Shown piece after piece: positions 47,379 through 58,568 of a DNA stretch of 64,000 nucleotides. Source of the DNA: Adiantum capillus-veneris (taxonomy: Eukaryota > Streptophyta > Polypodiopsida > Polypodiales > Pteridaceae); contig CM043953.1 in NCBI GenBank assembly GCA_014529385.2, forward strand, positions 65,116,372 to 65,180,371, in the 5' to 3' direction. Position 1 is the first letter of the stretch; every line of letters starts with the position of its first letter. The translations under genes and the position numbers were made by a program. The notes below the pieces were generated by a model. That model did no database searches. It saw only the letters and a program-made list of their open reading frames with translations, and was not told the origin of the DNA.

Positions 47379-47728
47379 GCATCCAATAAGTATGTCTTCC
47401 ACCGGGAATGTGATCGGTGATGTTGGTGTCTCAAGCCTGGCTTCCTTGAGGACACCTCCTACCTCGATGCCAGGTCCTGCTTCGCAGGGCACCACTTCGC
47501 AGGGCAAGCGAAAGGCAGGTGGAAAAAGTCCAGGACCCGAGTGGAATTTTGCCACAAATTTAAATAAGTATCAAGATTGGAAATGTAACTTTTGTGGCGA
47601 AGAGAAATTTGGAGGAGCACCAAGAATAAGGGATCATTTGCTAGGTGGCAATACCAGAATCCAAGGAGGAATGTGCAAGGGCTTAGGTGCAGAAGAAGCA
47701 GCTATGCGCTTAAAAGCTTTAATTGGTA
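47379..47728 (+). pseudogene. BED-type zinc finger exon of a hAT transposase-like gene
   Basis: Starts after a splice acceptor (TATTGCAG, 47378); the first ATG is at 47392 (MSSTGNVIGD). A Ser/Thr/Pro-rich leader is followed by W-x-F (EWNFATNL), KCNFCGEEKFGGAPRIRDHL and then C about 14 residues later: a CxxC...HxxxxxxxxC BED finger as in plant hAT transposases and their domesticated relatives. A donor (ATTG|GTAAGC) closes the exon at 47728. The catalytic exons expected next are missing; the tail of the kinase copy, on the opposite strand, takes their place. Upstream lie the 151-bp array and a TATA box. Confidence 0.7.
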
Positions 47729-47774
47729 AGCTAATTTCCACGAGCAAAAGATCAAAACTCTCTACTTTCAACCA

Positions 47775-49318
47775 TCACACCCCGGTATCAATAAGATCAA
47801 ACCAATATGAGGGATCATTGGGTGTAATCCTAGATATGGCTTGTACCTCCACTGAAACCTTATGTTTGAACCAATCTGTGTTGTGGTAGTCAGAGAACTC
47901 TCCACAAAACTTACAAAATTGCCATATCACCCATCCTATGGCGTACACATCTGTGGCCTTGGTCCATGGGCACGGGTGATTGCCATCAAGTAACTCAGGA
48001 GCTCACCAAGGATGAAGTTTTTGCCAGTTTTCATCGGTATTGTTGGTCTTTTGTGTCTCTAAGACAACACGCAGAGCCAATCCCCAATCAATTATTCCAA
48101 TATGGGGAGTGAGATTCTTGGTAACTTCCAACATGATGTTCCATGGATGGAGATCATTGTGGATCACTCCCTCGTCATGTGCGAATCACAATGCCTTCAC
48201 CAAGGCATGGATCAACGAGGGAGCATGATTGCACAGGCTCTTGATACGTGTTTTCTTGTCTTCATAGGGCTGCTCCCATTTAAAGTCTTCAGGGATCTTT
48301 CCTTTCCCCTCTTGATGCGCTACAAGCGTCGTGAAAGAGCCATGTGGAAGGGGCACTGTCTCCATAAGATCACCTAAAGTTCCCCCATTGAAGTAGGGGA
48401 ATATCAAAAACCATGGCAACGTTACAGAGTGGGCAATACTCCTCACAATCCCTCTATGGTTGAGATCTACCCCACTTTCTGATGCAAAGCTTTTTCACTG
48501 ATGCTTGGCCTGTCCTTTGAACTCCTTGGCACAATAAGTATTCGTTGCAGGAAGGAAACTGTTCCCTTTAATTTGAACTTTCCACCCTGTGCCATAAGCC
48601 CCTGACCCAAGTTTCTTGATCTTCTTAATGGACTTATTTGGAATGCTCAGAGTCATACTACATTTAGAATTGTATATACTCCTCTCTAGGTGACTGGCAG
48701 AAGTAGTAGAACCCGATGTTCCCTCAATGGCAGCCTCATCAATAAACGGTTCTCCAACTTGGCCGCTCCCCATAACTCTGGTGATAGCCATTTGCATTTT
48801 CTTGCTTAGGCCAAACTGTGTGTCTATGTGGGATGCTCGCCTTGACCTCTCCTTTTTATCTCTCCATCTAGTGTTCCAATGCTCTAGCTTACCCCTGTCT
48901 ACTTCTTGAGGGCATTCCTCTTTCAAATCATAGGCCACCTTGGGCAAATTGCCCACCCAACTGCTCAGTAATGAGATTATTGATTCGGTTGTTTTGTCTG
49001 GATATAACAACAACATTTTGTGGGCAATCTCACTGTATAATGATTGCAATCTAGACTCATCTGCAACAATCTGCACTATATCGTCGGGATCTAGTGCACT
49101 GACAATCGTAATCAACAATTGTCTAATTTTCTTTTTGAACTCTATCATTGAAGTAGCAGAAGGATCCATTTTGCCTACAATGGTATTATTGCAAACAACA
49201 CATTGTGAAATATAACTATGTGCCACTGCATTTGGATCTTTTCTACGTGAAAGAAAAAGTGCAGTATAGACCATAGATCTCGTACACTTTTGCAGTGACA
49301 CACCTAATCGCAATTGCA
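47775..49318 (-). pseudogene. kinase-family copy 3, nearly full length inside the hAT-like element
   Basis: One frame of about 510 codons runs from the edge of the 175-bp array to TGA at 47775, with only three internal stops, all TGA (about 48498, 48186, 48015). Order: N-terminal helical region (VGKMDPSATSMIEFKKKIRQ, ESIISLLSSWVGNLPKVAYD, KLEHWNTRW, RASHIDTQFG), glycine loop LGSGAYGTGWKV, YCAKEFKG lysine, LIFPYFNGGTLGDLM, catalytic loop VIHNDLHPWNIMLE (about 48138-48180), GIIDWGLAL (about 48080-48105) and ATDVYAVGWVIW. No introns are seen. HND and DWG are shared with copy 2, so they are family features, not decay. The stops line up with CGA-to-TGA changes: PW-stop-APELL corresponds to PWRADELL in copy 2. 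Transcription could start at the right-end TATA box. Confidence 0.75.
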
Positions 49319-50645
49319 ACCATGTGCCAATGCCTCACCGTACGACAACTTACAAACAGATGCTCCTGTCATTCTAGCAGCAACACACCTAGTCGCAATT
49401 GCAACCATGTGACGAAGCATGAATGACTGGGAGCAACATAAAACATAGTCACCCTACGCTTTTTCAATGACACACCTAGCCGCAATTGCAACCATGTGCC
49501 AGTGCATCCACGCACGGTGAATTCTTTCAAACAGATGCTCCTGTCATTCTAGCAGCAACACACCTAGTCACAATTTCAACCATGTGCCGAAGCATGAATG
49601 ACTGGGAGCAGCAGAAAACATAGTCACCCTACGCTTTTGCAATGACACACCTAGCCGCAATTGCAACCATGAGCCAGTGCATCCATGCATGGTGACTTCT
49701 TTCACCATGCATCCACGCACGGTGACTTCTTTCAAACAAATGCTCCTGTCATTCTAGTAGCAACACACCTACTCGCAATTGCAACCATGTGCCGAAGCAT
49801 GAATGATTGGGAGCAACATAAAACATAGTCACCCTACGCTTTTGCAATGACACACCTAGCCACAATTGCAACCATGTGCCAGTGCATCCACGCACGGTGA
49901 CTTCTTTCAAACAGATGCTCCTGTCATTCTAGCAGCAACACACCTAGTCGCAATTGCAGCCATGTGCCGAAGCATGAATGACTAGGAGCAACATAAAGCT
50001 TAGTCATCCTACGCTTTTGCAATGACACACCTAGTCGCAATTGCAACCATGTGCCAGTGCATCCACGCATGATGTCTTCTTTCAAGATTCAAGCATATGA
50101 AGCATTATGAAATTATTCGAGCACACATTCATGCATTAGATGCTACCGTCAATCTAGCAACAACACACCTAGTTGCAATTGCAACCATGTGCCGAAGCAT
50201 GAATGACGGGAAGCAACATAAAACATAGTCATCTTGCGTTTTTGCAATGACACACCTAGACGCAATTGCAACCATGTGCCAGTGCATCCACGCACGGTGA
50301 CTTCTTTCAAACAGATGCTCCTGTCATTCTAGCAGCAACACACCTAGTCGCAATTGCAACCATGTGTCGAAGCATGAATGACTGGGAGCAACATAAAACA
50401 TAATCACCCTACACTTTTGCAATGACACACCTAGCCGCAATTGCAACCATGTGCCAGTGCATTCATGCACGGTTACTTCTTTCAAACAAATGCTCCTGCC
50501 ATTCTAGCAGCAACACACCTAGTCACAATTGCAACCATGTGCCGAAGCATGCATGACTGGGAGAAATATAAAACATAATCATCGTACGCTTTTGCAATGA
50601 CACACCTAGCCGCAATTGCAACCATGTGCCAGTGCATCCACGTAC
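49296..50645. repeat. 175-bp tandem array of paired 87-bp half-units, about seven copies
   Basis: Half-units alternate: one with CACACCTAGCCGCAATTGCA then CCAGTGCATCCACGCACGGT, the other with CACACCTAGTCGCAATTGCA then CCGAAGCATGAATGACTGGG. Full units start near 49384, 49559, 49764, 49939, 50164, 50339 and 50514, mostly exactly 175 bp apart. Two longer spacings come from a local duplication (about 49690-49735) and an insertion (about 50090-50140). The array runs directly into the first codons of kinase copy 3. Confidence 0.92.
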
Positions 50646-50833
50646 GATGATTTGATAAAAGAAATTTTATACCTTTACGTTTTAACGCAAAAAACTCAAA
50701 AAAAACATCAATAAAATAAGGAAGGGTTTAAAAAATTACTACTACACTGCTTTGAGAATGTGGAAAGCTGCCAGAAAGTTTGGTGAAGACTTTTCAATGT
50801 ACCTCTTTTGTGAAAAAGACAAGCACCGGTGTC

Positions 50834-50852
50834 GCCTTTATATAGCCACGGC
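50834..50852 (-). promoter_or_regulatory. inward TATA box at the right end of the hAT-like element
   Basis: On the minus strand, CCGTGGCTATATAAAGGCG points toward the 175-bp array and the kinase. Flanked outward by GGCGGGCCCGGCGGG repeats as at the left end. Confidence 0.55.
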
Positions 50853-51047
50853 GGGCCCGGCGGGGAAATAGCTTTACCCGACGGGCCCGGCGGGCAAACT
50901 AATTAGCCCGGCGGGCTACGAGCCGGTCTCTAGGTCTCCCTAGAGGTCAAAAAAGATGAATGTCAATTAACATAATATTTGTTATTTTGCATTTCTATTG
51001 TTATTAACCTAAAATTATAGTGTGATCACATCCTTTTGAAATCCCTG

Positions 51048-51055
51048 GGTTCCAC
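51048..51055. repeat. target-site duplication GGTTCCAC (right)
   Basis: Partner of 46102-46109 with one mismatch. Confidence 0.8.
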
Positions 51056-53250
51056 AAACATAGCGCAAGAAATTGGATGATAAGGCTATCAAATGTATTT
51101 TTGTTGGTTATAGTGCTGAAAGCAAAGGTTATAGGTTGTATCATATGCAAACAAAGCGTATTCTGGTTTCACGGGATGTAGTGTTTGTGGAAGATTCTGT
51201 TCAACCCTTGCTATCATGTACTAGAGACAGTAATGTAAGCTCACATGACATTTATGACACTTTGTTGCCTCTTTTTAGTGGTGGAAGTTCGAATGTAGAT
51301 TCCAATGAGGCAAATGTACAGCCTATGGGGGTTTCCGAAAATGTTACAAATCAGCCTATTACTGATGCAGGTGTACACAATGTACTTGATGAGGAAAGGG
51401 CTGAAAATGAGCAGGCTAGAGGTATGCCAAAATGGTTGGTGCATACATTGCATGATAGTAAATTGGATGAACCTTTGTCTAGTCGTACTCGTTCAGGCTC
51501 TCACCATGCATCTTATGCATCACATTGTTATGCTTTGGTTGTGTCTAGCTTACATGATGTTGAGGAAACTCTAGAGTATCTTTTGATGAAGCACAGAACT
51601 CAAAAAATTGGATGGCTACCATGAAATCAGAATATGATTCACTTATAGAAAATGACACATGGACTTTATGTGATTTGCCTCCTGGAAAAAAGGCCATTGG
51701 TACGAAGTGGGTTTACAAGTTGAAACGCAATCCGGATGGGGAGATCAATCGGCATAAGGCTCGACTTGTTGCAAAGGGTTATGCACAACCGAAAGGCATA
51801 GATTATAAAGAGAATTTTACTCCTACTTGTCGTATGACTACTATGCATTTTCTATGTGCATTGGCATCTCATTTTTGTTGGGATGTACATCAATCATACA
51901 TTGTTACTGCTTTCTTGAATGGTGACATTTTCGAGGGAGTTTATGTAATGCAGCCTCACGGTTTTGTCAAGAAAGGACAAGAGGACAAAGTGTGCAGATG
52001 TAAGAAGGCTTTGTATGGGTTGAAGAAATCTCCTTGTGCTTGGTATGAGAAATCTGACACTCATTTGGTCAAACAAGGCTTTCATAATAGTCCAACAGAA
52101 AGCACATTGTATGTGAAGTGTGAGGGTGATGTACTTCTTATTGTTGATGTGGATGATTTGCTGATCATTGGTCCCAATGAGGCACACATTGCTGAATTTA
52201 AGGCTGATTTGAATGCTACTTTCAAGATGAAAGATTTGGGGATGTTGCATTATTACTTGGGTATACAGTTTAAAAAATGTAATGGTGGTATTGCCTTGTG
52301 TCAGAAAAGTTAATAGAGACATTACTATGTAAGTTTGGACTTGAGGATTGCAAACCTATTACCACTTCCATGAAAACAGGTTTGAAGTTGAGTCTACATG
52401 ATGTTGGTGATCCTGTTGATGTCACTCTTTACCATATTGCTATTGGCTACCTCATTTTTGTATGCAACACGAGGCCGGATATTCAGTTTGCAGTCTCACA
52501 GGTCAGCAAATTTATGCGTAGCCCAGGGTCTAAGCATTGGCAGGCTATCAACAGGATTTTCCGCTACCTTAGTGGCACTTTACATCCTGGCTTGTTTTAT
52601 CCCAAGGGCAGATCATTGCTGCTAGACTTACATGATTTTTTGGACTCAGATTGGGCTGGTTGCTTTGACACGCAAGTGTCCATAAGTGGTTTTTGTTTCA
52701 TGCTTGGCAGTTCATGTATATCATGGTTGTGTATAGGGCAGTCTTCACAGCTACGGCTCAAATGCCTTATGGCTGATTTGGGTGTTGGATAGGACACTGC
52801 CAACACTATCTACACTAACAGTCGGAGCGCATTAGCAGTTGCGAGAAACCCAGTTATTCATGCTCGCACAAAGCACATTGAGGTGCATTACCACTATGTC
52901 AGGGAGAGGCTCTCAGCAGGAGAGATCAGTTTGGCTTATGTGTCAACACAATACAACCTTGCATATCTTTCCACAAAGGCATTGTCTCATGAGAAGCTCA
53001 AATCTTTCCACAAAGATTTGGGCTTGCTCCCCTTGAGGTGCATTACCACTATGTCAGGGAGAGGCTCTCAGCAGGAGAGATCAGCTTGGCTTATGTGTCA
53101 GCACAAGACAACCTTGCAGATCTTTCCACAAAGGCATTGTCTCATGAGAAGCTCAAAGCTTTCCACAAAGCTTTGGGCTTGCTCCCTTTTGTGGACCGAT
53201 CATGTCCTAGGGCATGGCACTTCTCTTTACTTGTGTGCTAGCTCTGGTTG
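51056..53250 (+). pseudogene. Ty1/copia pol, 3' part (integrase end, RT, RNase H)
   Basis: Resumes where the hAT-like element ends: KKLDDKAIKCIFVGYSAES, then RT (TKWVYKLKRNPDGEINRHKA; DVDDLLIIG, where YVDD is usual; KMKDLGMLHYYLGIQF) and, after frame changes near 52310 and 52790, RNase H (NSRSALAVARNP, ARTKHIEVHYHYVRERL). A 155-bp tandem duplication (52883-53037 and 53038-53192) repeats the end of RNase H. Several stops and shifts make it inactive. Confidence 0.88.
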
Positions 53251-53273
53251 ATCACATCACTCCAATGGGGATA

Positions 53274-53500
53274 TGTTACCATATACATGTGGTAGTGATG
53301 TGTGTGAACACACTAGGACTGCCGGGGCATTTTTTATCTCTTTAGGAGGTTTTTCCCCCCGTGCATTGTATATACACCCATCACTCTAGGGCTATCTATC
53401 TTTCTATTGCACACTAAGTAATACACTCTCTATTGTGTGCCTTGAGCTTCCTTCGTCTTCTCCAAATTGTGTGTGTTTTCTTGCAGCCCTAATTCCAACA
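53274..53500 (+). repeat. 3' LTR of the hAT-interrupted copia element
   Basis: TGTTACCATATACATGTGG to CTAATTCCAACA, 227 bp, preceded by the purine tract CAATGGGGATA. The 5' LTR is not in the window, which together with the inverted gag-like piece at 44.8 kb shows a rearranged or truncated 5' end. Confidence 0.75.
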
Positions 53501-53683
53501 AGAATTAATGGATTGTATGCATATATCAACATGTTAAACATGATAATACAAGCATGAATCAAGATGGTACACTTTTGGTAAGCCCATACATGCCTATGTA
53601 CATACAAAATCACCAACTAAGAGTGTAGTTTCTCTACTTATACTCGAAACAAAGGTAGAGAGAGAAAGAGATGATGGCTATAC

Positions 53684-53962
53684 AGTTTATAGCCTTGAAT
53701 AATAGAGAGATTAGAGAGAGATAGTGTCTTCTTCTTCCCACATACAATGAGAGATATCTTGTTATGGAGATGGTGATAGAGAGCTTCCACCACCTTCGTA
53801 TAATTGGACATAGAGTTTCACTACAGTTTATAGCCTCGAATAATAGAGAGATTAGAGAGAGATAGTGTCTTCTTCTTCCCACATACAATGAGAGAGATAT
53901 TGTTATGGAGATGGTGATAGAGAGCTTCCACCACCTTCGTATAATTGGACATAGAGTTTCAC
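53684..53962. repeat. about 140-bp tandem duplication
   Basis: ACAGTTTATAGCC..TTGGACATAGAGTTTCACT occurs twice in a row (from 53684 and 53823) with two or three differences. Contains GAGAGATTAGAGAGAG. No coding content. Confidence 0.92.
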
Positions 53963-53966
53963 TACA

Positions 53967-55248
53967 CTTGTATGTATATGTTTATGCCTTTTGTACACAC
54001 AATTACTCTTCTCATAGATCCTCCGGTAGATAGAGTGTAGCCCAAGGCAAAACACGGCACCCAGATTTGGCATAAAGGCTATCCCAAGTTTGTGAAAAAT
54101 CATACTCTTTCTCTAAAATTATTTCACACTTTGCTCATGCTTTATTTTGGTCAAGCTGTCTCCCTTGGCCATCCAATTTTAGACAATTTACTTTAAAAAA
54201 GGGAATCTTTGCAATTAATGTAATTGTACTAAATCTTACCATCATGCCATGTAATAACCACGACATCCATCATATTGCCTTGACATATTTACAAACCCTC
54301 TTTTCAGCTCCCTGTACCCTATAAGCTAAGGCCGAAAAAGTATTTCATGTTGGACACATTGCAACAAATGTTTAAATTGCTTGTAAGTTCCCCGATTTTT
54401 GGGTCTTTTTTAAAAATATATATATATATGGTTTTTTTAGGTGCACATAAATTTACTTTCATCATTGTGATACAAAATATTTGATATGCAATGCTACGAT
54501 GTTTTAAAGTGTAAACATAGTCGTTTTCAAGTTTTGTTAGGTCAAATACCTAGCTCGTTTTTGGACAGATTTACTTTTTCTTGCTTTTTGTACTTTTCAT
54601 TGTTTTTTTACAAAAAGCACGACCATATCCTTTTACCTTAGTAGTAAGTCCACGTAAGCTAAAGTTCAATTCTGTAAAAAATCTACTTTTTGGGTGCTTT
54701 TTAATGCTTTTCGACAAAAAGAAGGGGCGCTTTCTATTTCGGGTAGACCAAGTGAATCCATGGTCCAGTTTTTTTTTTAATCTTTTTATGTTTTTTGCAA
54801 TTTTTGCTTTTCAGTGCTTTTGAAAATTTTTTGAAGAATGTCTAGCCCTAAAAATGTTATTTCTAGTTACTCTATATGTGCAGAGCATACATAAGATGAT
54901 TAAAATAGGTTTGACAGCAATTATTTTATATCTTGCAAGGGAGTACAAGGATCATCTATCCTTCACTATTCATAATAGGCAACTTCTTGTACCCAAATTT
55001 TGCACATAAAGCACTAGCATATTATTTTTTATATTTTTTCTCGATCTATCCAATCACTCTCACCCAAAGAGCCTCAAGAGCTCCTCTAGATTACAATCAT
55101 CAAATATTCCCCATCTTGTGAGTAATGTTCTACACAAGGAGGTAAGAAGTCTCTAGCTTGAATCAATAGATGATGGATTTTGATGGCGAACTATGAGACA
55201 TCAAGGGGCCAAGAGGGTGGATGGAAAGAGAGAGAGAGAGAGAGAGAG

Positions 55249-55295
<47 letters not shown>

Positions 55296-55388
55296 AGAAG
55301 AAGAAGAAGAAGAACAAGAGAATTTTTATTGTCATAGGAATAATCCCAAAAGGCCTCAAAAATCTATCGATGAGTCTTAAACGCAAGA

Positions 55389-55449
<61 letters not shown>

Positions 55450-56839
55450 GTTAGGCTATGGAGCTATGGTGGGTGGAGCCTTGGGCAGGCCATGGCGAGC
55501 AAGAAGGTGTGTTGCATATCACAAGAGAGCGAGAGAGAAAGGCAATAGAGCTCGTGAACAAAAAATAACGCTACTTTTGATTGATGATTGCTTTCTAAAA
55601 CACCTTACAATATATAACGTAGGTCATGCAGACTAGAAGTGATGTGCATGCCTTTAGGAGGTATTTCCTATGGCGAGTATTGGGCTTGAAGAACCTAACA
55701 AGAGAGAGAGACGGTTTTCATAATGAATTTGTCTTGCTTCTACACCTCTTTGGCAATATCACCTCTCCCTCCTTCTATTGTGTTTTTGTGTGTGTGTGTG
55801 TGTGTGTCCCTCTCACGCTTATGTCTTTGCCTTGTGCATCATGTTGATGGTCAACCACCACAATGGTTAAGGTTTTACTTCAAATGCTTCTGCTCAATGG
55901 TGATCTTTCCCTCTCTCTTGTATTTTATCCCTTCTTTTCTCTTTGCTTGTAGTGATTTCCTTGTTTGCAATCTTAGGTTTCTCATTTTTGTTTGTGTGGT
56001 TGCATTCTTTGCTTGTTTTGTATTCTTGTTCTTTCTTTCTTTTGTTTTTTCAGTGTGTTTTTTTCATGCTTCATTGCATGTTTTTATAGGAGGCTGCATG
56101 GTTGCATGTGGGTGGGATGTGTGCATGTATGGTTGCGTGTTGCTTCTTTTTTCTTATTCTATGTTGTTTCTTTCACATATTTGAGCAGTCAAGTTAAAAT
56201 TACAGGGTGAGATGTCGTTGGTGAGGGTGGCTTGGCTAGAGGTTGTGGGCAAAAGGCGCTTCTAGCCTTGTCTTGAACCTTGTGTGATGATCCTTATTGA
56301 TGCTCTTGCACATTGAAGAGTATCATAGTTGTGTTGATTGCTACTACGGATGTCTTGAGGTTGTCTCTCTTCCCTAAGTTTTGATGCAAAGTGGATGTGG
56401 AGTGATCTAGGTTGCATGCTACGCTATTCACAAAACATTTTAAATGTGAATAATGGCCGTATAATACATTCAATCATATTAATTGAACACATCATACAAT
56501 GTCACATCACTAGTTTTGGAAATCTTGTATTTCTTCTTACATATTGGTCAATACATATATCGATCAATAGATTATTTTAATGATTATATATTAATTGATT
56601 AATGTATTGGAATATTTAAATAGCTATAAATATTGCAATTTTACCAGTTTAGAATCTCTTACATTTTCTAAGCTATAAGGGTAACCCAAGCATTGTAAGG
56701 TATAGAGATTTTCTATATAAAAATCATTAAATTGATTTTTTAGATTGGCTACTTAAATGTGGCTTGAACATAGGATACTTTAGTTTTTCTTTTGAAGGAA
56801 TAGAATATTGAAAATAGATGAGCTATAAAGAAATTTTTT
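53967..56839. other. intergenic DNA, no gene supported
   Basis: Holds (GA)n runs at about 55226-55295 and 55392-55446, a short (GT)n run at 55790-55806, a (TA)n run at 54416-54428 and a T-rich stretch at 55990-56160. The long frames here are Arg-Glu repeats or hydrophobic T-rich translations without domains. Confidence 0.55.
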
Positions 56840-57110
56840 ACTACAAGAGGTTGTGTGCTCTTGTGACGCTGTTAGTGACAAAAATACATTGGGTTTTTAT
56901 AACCCTCGACGTCACTAAGGCCATCGCTAACAGCGTCGATACGGGAACATCGCTATAGCGATCGATATACGCATTGCTATAACCGTTGCTATATAGCGAC
57001 GCCTATAGCGATGATTATAGCGACGTTTGCAGGCCATCTATAGCGACGTTTATAGCGATGCAGCAAAGCCTTATATAGCGACATTCATAGCGACGCCCGA
57101 GAGGAAAACA
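56840..57110. mobile_element. CACTA terminal and subterminal region
   Basis: TACTACAAGAGG at 56839-56850 resembles the CACTACAAGA terminus with a changed first base. Inside it the phrase TATAGCGACG, or close variants, recurs at least eight times in both orientations between 56950 and 57095. This is the usual subterminal repeat pattern and forms the 3' side of the minus-strand transposase gene. Confidence 0.6.
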
Positions 57111-57929
57111 ATTTGGTGGCAGGGCATTCACCCATCAACCATATTGAATGTTTCATTAATTGAATCACCTTTGAAAAAAAGTGCAAAGGTAGATATAGAC
57201 CCAAAATAGTCACCCACAAGACAATATCACCATTAACTCCATCATCCATAGTACGTATTGTTTGCAAAATAAAGATACAAAACTGACAAGCGTGAATTGA
57301 TGAAAGTAAATCAATGACAATTGTACACATCATAGGCAAAATCACTTGATTGTTAAACTTTGCAAATGTAATAGTTACAACACCATTGTCATTATTGAAA
57401 AAATATACATGGTTTTCAAAAAGACGTATAAAAGTCGTCTCATGATACATAAGCTATGACAAAAAGAAACTAATGCTATCTAGCTACGGCTATACTAATG
57501 TGGTCTAATCAGACGTCTCATCGCGTCCAAGCGGCGTATTTGTTGGATTCTACAAGAAAAAACAATAAGATAGCTTTTTTGTAAGTATAAACATATAGCG
57601 ACGTTTATAAAACAATAAAACAAATAGAAAAGAGTAAACCCTAATACTAACCATGCCGCCGCGAGAACTCAGAATGTCCATCAGTGCGTTTAAGCCCTCC
57701 TTGTCTGCGTACTCGCGCTCGTACAGTGTGGGATCACGTCCTGTCATCAACCACTGTCAAAACATACAAAGAATCCATTATGTTAGAATTTAAAAACCCA
57801 TAAACCCTAAACTATTAAACATAAAGAGCAATGCAAAAACACTTACAAAATCGGCCTCAAATGATGCCCACCCGCCGCTCCCCAAGTGGTGCGAGCTCCC
57901 TGCCTCTACTCGCACTCTGGCTTCCTCCT

Positions 57930-57934
57930 TTTGT
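57930..57934. repeat. target-site duplication TTTGT (left)
   Basis: Matches TTTGT at 60487-60491. Confidence 0.95.
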
Positions 57935-58112
57935 TGAAGGGGATCGGGGATCACCACAGACGGAGAGTGAGAGAGAGAGAGAAGGAGACACACACACAAT
58001 GTGGGTGGGGAGACTGTGAAGTGGCAGCTCCCCCTATACAGTATACTCACTATAAGTATAGGGTAACAGTGGGCGGGAGACCGGTCAAGGCACATAGGCC
58101 TTAACCCCAACA
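57935..58112 (-). repeat. 3' LTR of the gag-only element
   Basis: Plus strand reads TGAAGGGGATCGGGG to AACCCCAACA. Confidence 0.93.
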
Positions 58113-58568
58113 ACCTCCCACTTAAAGGCCAATGTGCCTTTAAGCAAGATCTACTAGTGTACAACTAATAGAAGGTGAGATATTCTCTCAACCTATGCCC
58201 ACTGACTCTCGATGAGCTAGTGTATCCGGCTCTACTGATAGACAAACATCCCACTGCGAAAACCACACAGATCTAGCTCCAAGCTCTGCAAAGAGTCTAC
58301 AAGAGCTCATGCACTCCTGCAAGTATCGATCCAATACCTACAAACCTCCCCTATGCTCTATGCCGAGATCAATCATCGAACAAGTAATCAACCCTGCTGC
58401 AAATTCTCCCACTGCAGCTGTTATGTCGGGCCTCGAGATCAGCATCTCGTACATGAGGACACCGAACGTTGATGCAACCCTGGCAACCTTTGCCACCTCC
58501 AACTCAGAACTCAACTCATGGCAATCATGTCCCCTATCATAGAGACCATGGCACTCTAACTCCGAGCT

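Larger units (their letters stand above)
46110..51047. mobile_element. hAT-like element carrying a BED exon and a kinase copy, 4.9 kb
   Basis: The left end reads CATGGATTTT and the right end, reverse-complemented, CAGGGATTTC: a short imperfect terminal inverted repeat. An 8-bp target duplication with one mismatch flanks it, and the copia reading frame resumes beyond it. Both ends carry subterminal GC-rich repeats (GGCGGGCCCGGCGGG type; 46235-46330 and 50850-50925) and an inward-facing TATA box. Cargo: a 151-bp tandem array, a BED exon (+), a kinase-family copy (-) and a 175-bp tandem array. No DDE or hATC transposase domain is visible, so it would need transposase in trans. Confidence 0.75.

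Noticed and set aside
48495-49319. Treating the kinase frame in the hAT-like element as a functional host gene
   Set aside because: It has three in-frame TGA codons, lies wholly within transposon ends and begins inside a satellite array; recorded as a pseudogene or cargo copy.
49296-50645. Regularly spaced repeats that might be taken for a CRISPR array
   Set aside because: Units are 87/175 bp, similar over their whole length with no unique spacers, and the DNA is a plant nuclear genome.
57085-57450. A 121-codon minus-strand frame beyond the CACTA transposase stop
   Set aside because: It overlaps the subterminal repeats, follows the last exon, and shows no recognisable domain; probably 3' untranslated sequence.
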